DNA of 64,000 bases from Diadema setosum (taxonomy: Eukaryota > Echinodermata > Echinoidea > Diadematoida > Diadematidae): contig NC_092697.1 in the NCBI RefSeq assembly GCF_964275005.1, forward strand, positions 12,941,327 to 13,005,326. Direction: 5' to 3'. This document shows, in pieces, positions 56,000 to 64,000 of this stretch. Each line of letters opens with the position of its first letter. The first letter of the stretch is position 1. Both the position numbers and the translations under genes were made by a program. Under the pieces are notes generated by a model. It did not search any database and had not been told where the DNA came from. It was given only the letters and a program-made list of their open reading frames with translations.

Positions 56000-58900
56000 G
56001 TGAGTTTTACTTTTTTGCTTACCATGCTCATGATGCTCATGTAACTATACACAGCCCAGTCGCTGTACATGGTACGTCGCATAGCGTAACAGTGTCTGGT
56101 CGGGCTAGATGCTCATGATGCTTTAATAGGCCTATTGTTACAGTGCATTTTACGAAGCGAAGTTTAGAATCCGCCACTACACTGTCACTAGGGTCACTTA
56201 CAAGCTCAAGCCCGAGCGATCGCCGCGGGCCGGCCGAGGGTTAAATAGATGCGTATGAGAAGACAACTAGAATCTACAGCACCACGAGCACAGCTTGTGA
56301 TGTCACCTGCGTACAGTGAGGTTGAACGATAGGAAAATATAAAGAGAAATTCACAAAATTTTATTTTGAGGGGAAAATGCACATATACTACTAGTTCCTC
56401 GCCTCGACTTGCAATTGAGTAACTATAGACCTACATGGTTAAAAAAAGGTATTCGTCAAGACTAGAGGCAAGCGCAAGCCAAGTGTTCTTTTGAAGTTTT
56501 GTGCGAGAAAAGTGAAAATACAATTAAATTTATGCGTATATCATTGTACACATCACGTTAGGCAGAAAGATCCATCCCTGTCCGGAGGAGTCTTGTAATG
56601 CGTTGTATTTTTTATGAGGGCCGAAACGTTTATAGGGTGAACTAACAATAATGACATGACGACAATGCCCCCAATCTGAATTGGGGGGGGGGGGGGGGGG
56701 GACAGTGATGTGACAGCAGGGGCGATCCGCGAAACTATCCAGATACTGTGGCTGCCTGCTAATCTATCTACATGTATGTTCTGGATATAGCATCACGGTC
56801 AACATGCTCATTAAATCATGCATCTATAGTAGGCCTGCTAAGTAGTATTCATGCAAGCTGCCCATAATAAATTCGACAACAACGCCATCCAAAATTCAAC
56901 TGCCTGCTACGTTGTAAAATGTAGAAACCTATAATCCCCCATGCTTTTGCGCATGGTTGAACCTTAATTGGCACTGGAGATCAAATCTTGGTGCAGGTGC
57001 CGATAAATCTAGTCATGTCATCATGATGTAAAGGACAGAGCTACCAAGTCTCACGCATTCTGCGTGAGACTCAAGCATTTACATAGGGTCTGTCTCACGA
57101 TCTCACGCATGGCACCCATTTTTCTCACGCATCTGGTGAAGTCTGCAATTTGGGCCAAAAATAAGGAGCATAGCTCAAAGGATTAGAGTGATAGTTGCAA
57201 TTGAAGGTATATTTCCCTTTTGCCTTTCAAAATTAGTAAAAAATAGTCACTTAAGTATGCACCCGATCGCATCATTAAGAGCTAATAATTTAAAAAAGCT
57301 CCTTATCATGGGAGGGGGACACCCTCCTCGTTTGCGTGCGCATGCGCGCGAGCGCCGAGACGCCGAGTCATAAAAATTTCACGCATAAAAGTTTTTTGAA
57401 CTTGGCATCTCTGAAAGGAACATCTTATAATTTACCGTCATTGGCTTTAAAAGTTTGTATTGTCCAACAGTGCAACACCTGATGAACCTTAGAAGCCAAT
57501 CCACCTTTATAGACAGGTTGACTGAGTGAATGCAGCAATATTACTACACATCATCTTATATGAGAGTTTGAGGAAAATCGGACAATCCGTTCAAAAGTTA
57601 TGAATTTTTGAAGTTTTTGAGCACTCAGTCACTGCTGGATGAGAAGACTACTGTAGATTATGATGTCACATGTGTAACTGTATAAAGAAAACAAAGAAAA
57701 TTCAACATATTTTCATTTTTCTTGCAAAAGAGAATGCTTGACTTGCCTCTTTTAGAAGGTGGGGGGGGGGGAATAATAATACACTCAACATTCGTCAGTG
57801 ACAAGTTGAGGAAATGTGCACTTTAAAAAAAAAAAAAATTCTGAAATTCTCTTTATATTTTCCTTATATCGTTGTACGTATGTAGCATCAATACGCTACC
57901 GGTATCTTTTCATACAGCAGTGAATATGCAGATACTTAAAAAATTCATAACATTTGAACGGATTGTCTGATTTTCCCCAAACTTTCACTGTTGTGCTGTA
58001 CTCTTATTGCTGTATTCACTCAGTCCACATGTCTCTGAAGGTGAACTTATCCTTTAAGTTTTGATTTTAGAGAGTGCTCCCTGCCATTCAGTAAAGGTTC
58101 ACATTTTTTTTTTCAGCCTTCTCTTGTGGTCAATGTGGCGAGTGACTGTGGCTACACTGATGACCATTACCGCAACTTGGTGGAACTCGGCAAAGATCCA
58201 CTCTTTAAGGATCGACTGAACATCCTTGCCTTTCCCTGCAATCAATTTGGTTACCAGGAACCAAGGTCTGATGCAGAAATTGCGCTGTTTGCCAAGTCTA
58301 TGTACAACGTAGAGTTCCCTCTCTTCAGCAAAGTGGATGTGATTGGATTCGATGCTGACCCTGCTTGGGATTACCTCACCAGTAAGTGCATGTTGGCGCT
58401 TGAACTCGGGATTAATGCCCAGATCAAATCAAATCAGACTTGAGAATACAGTGCTGTCCTGCATTTCTGTTCCACTGTTAGAATCTGCACCCCAAAAATT
58501 AGTTTGTGGACTGCGTAACTGAAAAACCATTTGAGGTATCCTAATGAAACTTGGCATGCATATATGAGTGGGTGAAGTCATGCAGGTTCAGCAACTTTTG
58601 GGTGCCAATGCTCAAGGTCAAAGGGCAAAAGATCAAGGTCAAATTCTCAAAATGGCACTATTTCCCCCATATCTAAGCAATGCCTGAAGGTATTTCCTTG
58701 AAACTTTAGTATACATGTTCTACATTACAAAGATTCTTCAGAGAGAGTGTCTGGTCATGAGGTCAAAGGTCAAGTAAAAATATTGAGATTCACTTTTTCC
58801 TCCATATCTCGCAAATGGTAGACCTACAATGCATGTACTGACTGGCAATCATTATCTAGGGAGTTTTTGGGTCATGGGTCAAAGGTCAAGGTCAACGTAG

Positions 58901-59883
58901 TCCTCAAACTTTCAGTATTTCCCTCGTATCTATGCAATGGCTGCAGGATTTTTCAGGGAACTTACATGTACAATGTATTACCCAACAGAGATTTTCTTGG
59001 AAATTTCATGCCAAAAGGTCCAAGGTCCAAAGGTGAAAGCTCAAGTGAAAGTGCTACATGTAAATTTCACTTCGTCCTCCATATCTCGAAAGTGACTCAA
59101 GGTATCATCATGAAACTTTAAAAGTACGCATTTAGCATGTTCTACCTGACAGTGATTCTATTTAGTACTGAAATTACACTTTTTTCCATACCTTAAAAAT
59201 TACTCAATGCATAAACTTATAAAAGGGTCAAAAGTCAAGTAAAAATCCAGAAATTCAAAAATACATGTACCTGTACTTTTTGACAATGTAGCAAACCTAG
59301 TTCAAGGAAAGTGATTATTCAATGCATTTTTGACAATCCTGTTAATTTAGTATCTTGCCAATCATGTTGTATGTGAAATTGTTATGACACACTGTCAAGA
59401 CATTGTACTATCTAGAGCTATTATGAGAACCATACATTACGGCAGTGGCATACCAGACGCCACAGCAACACTTCTAGTTTAATTTATTTTTTCAATTAAC
59501 ATTTCATAATATCTATAATATCTATATATTTATTGTTTCTAGGGTGAAACAAGTTTTATATCAAGCACTATTAACCCGTTGAGGACGAGTCTCGAGTATA
59601 CTCGGGCAAGTGTCTATGGAAAATGCGTGTTGTAGCAAAATCAAACCGTCCTCAACGGGTTAACAGTGATACATGTATGTATTTACCTGTCCATTCAGGG
59701 AATGCTAGGAAGGAGCCGACATGGAATTTCTGGAAGTACTTGGTTGACAGGAACGGGCATGTGAAGAATGCCTGGGGCCCCGAGGTGTCCATCCACAGCA
59801 TCTATGGAGACCTGCTCACAGAAGCAGCCATGGCCCTACCCCATCGCCGCCACTTCAATGACCGGTTTGATGACGAGTTTTGA
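55844..59883 (+). CDS. Glutathione peroxidase, GPx7/8 type (secretory pathway), 201 aa, three exons
   Basis: Thiol peroxidase of the GPx fold; GPx7/GPx8 work in the endoplasmic reticulum, using H2O2 to oxidise protein disulfide isomerases. Exons 55844-55999, 58117-58381 and 59699-59883 join in frame (phases 0 and 1) with GT-AG ends. The chosen ATG opens a signal-like segment (HHILVLLLAISAIPP); an upstream in-frame ATG at 55757 would add 29 residues and hide the signal. Seen: NVASDCGYTD with Cys63 (TGT) where GPx1-4 have selenocysteine; FPCNQFG with Gln95 and Cys93, as in GPx7; and KEPTWNFWKYLV with Trp149 and Asn150, completing the Cys-Gln-Trp-Asn tetrad. There is no tetramer loop, as in other monomeric GPx. 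Length agrees with human GPx7 (187) and GPx8 (209). The end is DDEF, not a classic KDEL-type signal. Confidence 0.93.
56290..56530 (+). repeat. Partial copy of the second TTAA palindromic MITE family
   Basis: Phrases 'aggaaaatataaagagaaat', 'tcacaaaattttattttgag' and 'gcaagcgcaagccaagtgtt' match the interior of 29891-30458 in the same orientation. Both ends are missing. It lies in GPx intron 1. Confidence 0.55.
57494..58057 (+). repeat. TTAA palindromic MITE, second family, copy 2, in GPx intron 1
   Basis: Matches 29891-30458 through most of its length (e.g. 'caaaagttatgaatttttg', 'gctggatgagaagactac'); the right end GGTGAACTTATCCTTTAA is intact, the left end is worn. It ends about 60 bp before exon 2. 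Confidence 0.7.
58117..58381 (+). CDS. GPx7/8-like exon 2 (active site)
   Basis: Acceptor TTTTTTTTTCAG; 88 codons plus one base with the peroxidatic Cys motif, FPCNQFG, and FPLFSKVDV. Donor CACCA|GTAAGT. Confidence 0.93.
58480..59430 (+). repeat. Dispersed repeat with AGGTCA arrays, partial copy, in GPx intron 2
   Basis: Contains the same series of phrases as 63136-64000 in the same order: 'catatctcgcaaatgg', 'gtcaaaggtcaaggtcaac', 'cctccatatctcgaaagtga', 'aatgcataaacttataaaag'. The 5' part with the CCGGAGGC hairpin and CGTC run is absent. Confidence 0.65.
59571..59663. repeat. TTAA-bounded MITE, 93 bp (piggyBac-like ends)
   Basis: Starts TTAACCCGTTGAGGACG and ends CGTCCTCAACGGGTTAA, a perfect 17-bp inverted repeat including the TTAA borders. 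The CCC(G)...(C)GGG next to TTAA is the piggyBac signature (family knowledge). It lies in GPx intron 2, 35 bp before exon 3. Confidence 0.8.
59699..59883 (+). CDS. GPx7/8-like exon 3
   Basis: Acceptor TCCATTCAG; encodes KEPTWNFWKYLVDRNGHVK, the C-terminal helix and TGA. A TTAA-bounded MITE ends only 35 bp upstream of this exon. Confidence 0.92.
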
Positions 59884-61044
59884 AGGAGGGGTGTGGCAAG
59901 GAACACGGGCACTGCACTGCACAGTACAGGTTTCAGGAGTGAGGAATGGAGGATCATTATGATACTTGTGCCCATAGTTTCAGAGTTGTCTTACTCACCG
60001 CTCCACATTTTAGCACCCTCGCAAGAGTCTTGATCGACAAGCCTTTTTCATTGTGCGAGGTGTATCACGTGTAAGATCACATTGTCCACGTGTGAGCAAA
60101 GTGTATTCCACTATTGCACAAGTGAGGGAGGAAAATGAAGTTAGAAAGAGCCTGGCATTTTCAGAATTTGAGGTCCTTGAGGAAGTGTTTGCAAAGTCAC
60201 TACCGAAGATGCCTTGTAACATCCAATGTGATGGAGGAAGGCTTTCTCCATAATGTTTTGTAAGTTGAAAATACATGTACTTTAAAACAAGAAGGGTTAT
60301 ACTTATATTATGGAGACATTGCATCTTTAAACCACAATTCAAAACATTACTGCTGTTACTCTTGCCATATTTCCTATATTGTGTTACCACTTACTCATGG
60401 TATTCAAGTGGGCCTTGAATTTTTTCTTTTCTTTTTAATCTGCTTTACTCTACTGGAGTCCATGAGCCGTGATGCGTTGTGTTCTCTTGTAGTTGTTACA
60501 CAGTCAGTCATTTTTGACAAGATGTATTTGCAATATGCAGGGGGGGGGGGGGGGTGTGGGGGATGACCAAAAGTTACCCAGAGCCTAGAACTAGCTCATC
60601 AGTTTAGTGTATAATCCCCACTTTTTTCCTGTAGTTGCTTACCTTGCTTTTGAGGCACCCAAGGTCATTTGATCCATGAACAAACTTATTTAATGGTGGT
60701 AGTGCTACTCCTTTGATAGTTAACTTCATTAATCAAACCATGAGCATGATTAAAAGCATGGTCTTTCAGGGAGTTATCGTTTCAATGTGAAGAGAGCACT
60801 GCATCAGACATTGTGCATATATGGTGAAGAAGTGTTACACATCCTTTTACTTATTTCATCAGTGATCATAGCTAACCTACTGCCAATTTGTTGTACAACA
60901 GCAAATCGTTATGAATATAGAAAATGACATTTACATTAGTCTAGGGATAGGAATACTCATACTATCTTCTAACTCAAATTTTGCTGGAAATATACCAACA
61001 AGATATGAATGAAAGAAAAATATTATTTAGAGGGGTGAAAGTTC
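59884..61044 (+). other. 3' flank of the GPx gene
   Basis: Presumably begins with the 3' UTR. It includes a G run at 60541-60554 and otherwise unremarkable DNA; no further gene is seen. Confidence 0.45.
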
Positions 61045-61544
61045 AGGTGTGAGTTTCTTCAATTTGTTTCCCTCTACAAATTGAATTTGTTAAGATCGAA
61101 ATTGCTAATCTGTAAATCAACAAACATGTCGGAAGAAAGGAACCAGTGGGACTCATACCTGTCTTTTTCCAACATGTCTGTTAATTTACAGATCAGCAGT
61201 TGCAATCTTAACAAATTCGATTTGTAGTACAAATTTAATTTGTAAAACCTTCATCCCTCTCAATAATAATTTTCTTTCATTTCGAATATGCTTTGTCCAC
61301 CTTGGACTACTGAACATAACAATGTTGGAATTTCGGAGCTTGGGTATTTGTTCCATGTTCATCGTGTCACTGCTGGTAACCAGGGACAGCCTGGTGGTAG
61401 TGTCACTGCCTGGAAAGCAGTAGATGACAGGTTGGAGTCCCACTGGTTCCTTTTTTACGACATGTTTGTTAATTTACAGATCAGCAGTTGCGATCTTGAC
61501 AAACTTAATTTGTAGAGGGAGACAAATTGAAGAAACTCACACCT
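61045..61544. repeat. 500-bp element with about 110-bp TIRs and a third inner arm
   Basis: The left arm starts AGGTGTGAGTTTCTTCAATT and the right arm ends AAGAAACTCACACCT; both carry 'aatttgttaagatcga', 'aatctgtaaat' and 'acatgtcgg' words, and the inner edges share 'ggaaccagtggga' / 'tcccactggttcc'. A third partial arm (61160-61245) lies next to the left arm in inverted orientation. Non-coding. Confidence 0.7.
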
Positions 61545-63120
61545 AAAGATATGAATGTTTGCAGTGTTGATTTAAATTGCTTGTTGCTATGGTTGCCAAT
61601 TTCTGGCATTCTTTAGAGATAGTTTTCAACAAATTCAGTGACATGTCTTTATGGCAACAGTAGTCAAGACTAATGATGTTAAGAGTTGTGATGATCAGTT
61701 TACAGAACAGGGTATGCAAAATCATTGGCGGATTTTAGATACACTATACAGTATATTCTGTATTGCAGCAGATTTTAAATACACTATTATTCTGTGTTGC
61801 AGCTGTTTTATGAGGCTGACAATCATGCGTAATCACATCATGACTTAAATATCATCTTGCTTTGAATTTGATTCACTTGCAAGCACAGAATATTACATAA
61901 TTATTATGTACACAATTTTGGAGGGGAAAGTCAATGAAAATGAGTCACAGGTCAGGCCTGTTTTTCCTACATTCCATATTTCAGTAATTCAGTCATATAC
62001 TTTATATCTAAGAATTTTAAAATGTTTTGTGTCAATTTTTAAAGGAAAAGCTGTGGCCTTCTCTTCTGTGTAAAACTTGTGTTGTCAGCATATATTTATT
62101 TATCTCCAGTTACACCTCTTGTGCCTTCATTCAATGTTTGATATTAATTCAAGAAGTAGGTTCCATGTTTAAAAGAGAAAGGAAAAAAAAAAAAAGGAGA
62201 AACAGTTTAAGATAAGCAACTTTTGCTTCTGTAGACAAATTAGTATTATAGCTGATAAGCATTAGTCTCACAGCAAACTCTTGTAAGTGTTGCTTTGTAA
62301 GGCTCCTTAGGAGCATTCAACATCCAACACATACAAAAAGTAATTATGTGTTACTGATCTTTGATAGAATTATTGAATTCCAGAGTTTAAATTGTTGATG
62401 ACATGTACATTACATGCATGTAGCTAATTCTTGCCTTTAGTGTGATATAGAATTATGATCTACATATGAGCCTGCCATTTCTCAGTATTCTGCCAGTAAT
62501 AGGCTTTATATTGCAACAGTATGTACAGTGACTTAAAAAAAACAAACAGTATTAGGAATAGATTTCCATGTCCAATTTTTATACATTGTTTCTATCATAA
62601 ATCTGCCATGTTTCGGTGCTACACTCATGGTGCTATCAGGTGTACAAATCTATAGAACAAATTGTTTTTCTATGTTACATTTAATATAGTACAAATCATG
62701 CAATCATTATAAAAAGAAGTGAATATATGCTAGTGTACTTGAGTGCTATAGAAACTACAAAAGTATAACCATTAGGGTGTCACATGCAGTTGTATTGTTT
62801 TCTTGACAATTGGCGTATTGGTCATTGCAACACAATTTCATCAGATTATTTCAATATTACGGCTTGTACTTCTTTATATAGTGTACAGAATTTCCAAACC
62901 AGAAGTGTTTTATTCATGGGCATATCAGAAAAATAAGAAATTGGAGATTGATTGATGTTTTTATTTCTTATGATGAGACAGTACTATTTATTGAGGAAAA
63001 GATCTACTTGTACTGCAAATCGTAGCCTACATTTTAGACAGGAGAATGTTTGATGTAATGACATTAATGTGACAGACACTACACCTTCAATGTAGTTTTA
63101 ATGACAGTGAGGTATAATGT
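61545..63120. other. AT-rich intergenic DNA
   Basis: No gene or defined repeat could be supported. Short A runs and scattered 'tacatgtaca' words only. Confidence 0.45.
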
Positions 63121-63135
63121 TGTATGCTTTTTATG

Positions 63136-64000
63136 CCTCCGCCAACGAAGTGGCCGGAGGCATTATGTTTTCGGGTCGTCCGTCCGTCCGTACGTCCGTA
63201 CGTCCGTCCGTCCCGTTTTGTTTTTGTCGATATCTCAAGAACCGTGTGGTGGTTTTGCATCAAACTTGGTATGCGGGTAAATCCTTGGGGGATGATACTT
63301 TGTGTGGATTTTAGGGTCACAGGGTCAAAGGTCAAAGGTCACAGGTTATTTTGTGAAAAAAAAAATTGAAATTTCATGTTTTTCTCTGTATCTCGCAAAT
63401 GGTTCAAGGTATCTTCATGGAACTTAGTGTATATGCTTGTACCGATGGGCAGTGATTATCTAGGGAAGTTGGGGGTCATGGGTCAAAGGTCAGGGGTCAA
63501 AGGTCAAGGTCAACTCCTCAAAATATAACTACTTTCCTTATATTTATGCAGTGCCTGAAGGATTTTTTTAAAACTTGATGTATGCATGTATAACCCAATA
63601 TATATTCTGTGGGAAGTTTCTTGCCAAAAGGTCAAAGGTCAAAAGGTCAAAGGTCAAGTGAAAGTGCTAAATTGCACTTTTTCCTCCATATCTCAAAAAT
63701 AACTCAAGGTATTGTCATGAAACTTACATATTTATGCATGTTCTACCTAACAGTGATTCTCTTTGGAACTGTAGGGTCAAAGGTCAAAGGCCAGGTTTCG
63801 ATAATACTATTTTACCATTTGATACTGAAATTATACTTTTTCTCAATACCTTGAAAATTACTCAATGCATAAACTTGTAAAAGGGTCAAAAGTCAAGTGA
63901 AAATCATCAGTTCCCCCAAATACCTGCACTCTGACGTTTTAATCATTCATCCAATTGAACCTAGTTCTAGGAAAGTGAACATTCAGCACATTTGTGGCAA
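63136..64000 (+). repeat. Dispersed repeat with CCGGAGGC hairpin, CGTC run and AGGTCA arrays; continues past the window
   Basis: It opens with a short hairpin (GCCTCCG...CCGGAGGC, 63136-63162), then a run of CGTC units (63177-63215), 'gatatctcaagaaccgtgtg', and repeated blocks mixing 'atatctcgcaaatggttcaa' with arrays of GGTCAAAGGTCA. Four array clusters are seen at about 63314-63346, 63478-63512, 63630-63658 and 63775-63795. A related partial copy lies at 58480-59430. The 81-85 codon frames across it are artefacts of the repeats. Confidence 0.7.

Noticed and set aside
58147-58149. Possible selenocysteine codon in the peroxidase
   Set aside because: The active-site codon is TGT (Cys), not TGA, as expected of the GPx7/8 branch.
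63177-63215. Possible CRISPR-like or structured repeat (CGTCCGTCCGTACGTCC)
   Set aside because: It is a simple CGTC run within a dispersed animal repeat; there are no spacers and the genome is eukaryotic.

Overview
The window is a repeat-rich, intron-bearing stretch of an animal nuclear genome. The coding evidence (a metazoan CDC20, a GPx7/8-type peroxidase, and a short exon-split secreted-peptide precursor), the very dense mix of small inverted-repeat transposons, the frequent 'taggcctac' words and the many long G/C homopolymers fit a marine invertebrate deuterostome, most likely an echinoderm. That assignment is inference; no rRNA or other species marker is present.

Layout. 1-8.3 kb: a decayed non-LTR retrotransposon (LINE, endonuclease then reverse transcriptase) split by a 3.36-kb insertion that carries tandem repeats and a 270-bp hairpin. 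8.5-13.5 kb: gene-poor DNA with a 360-bp hAT-like MITE that has a perfect 8-bp target duplication. 13.56-20.62 kb (+): a three-exon gene, all introns phase 0, for a 105-aa secreted peptide precursor with a probable amidation site; its exons are too short for ordinary ORF listing. 22.4-23.95 kb (-): a 509-aa protein I do not recognise, with a duplicated FSRGGC..W.ID motif and an acidic tail. 26-30.5 kb: pyrimidine-rich minisatellite DNA broken up by MITEs. 31.4-42.0 kb (-): a complete eight-exon CDC20/Fizzy gene (536 aa) with a C-box, WD40 propeller and C-terminal IR tail. Every splice junction keeps frame, and its introns hold at least five MITEs. 43.6-54.25 kb: a 10.6-kb element with 1.58-kb terminal inverted repeats and 9-bp flanking direct repeats. 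55.84-59.88 kb (+): a three-exon secretory-pathway glutathione peroxidase (GPx7/8 type, Cys form, 201 aa). 59.9-64 kb: 3' flank with further repeats, ending in a long dispersed repeat full of AGGTCA half-sites that runs off the window.

The genes are ordinary, independent eukaryotic units. CDC20 (minus) and GPx7 (plus) are divergently oriented and separated by the 10.6-kb element. The most unusual items are that long-TIR element with a cluster of 13-bp subterminal motifs, the unassigned peptide precursor, the unassigned 509-aa protein, and several changed short motifs in CDC20 (KEN to GEN, KILR to KILC). All splice sites and product calls were read by eye, with no alignment or database search.
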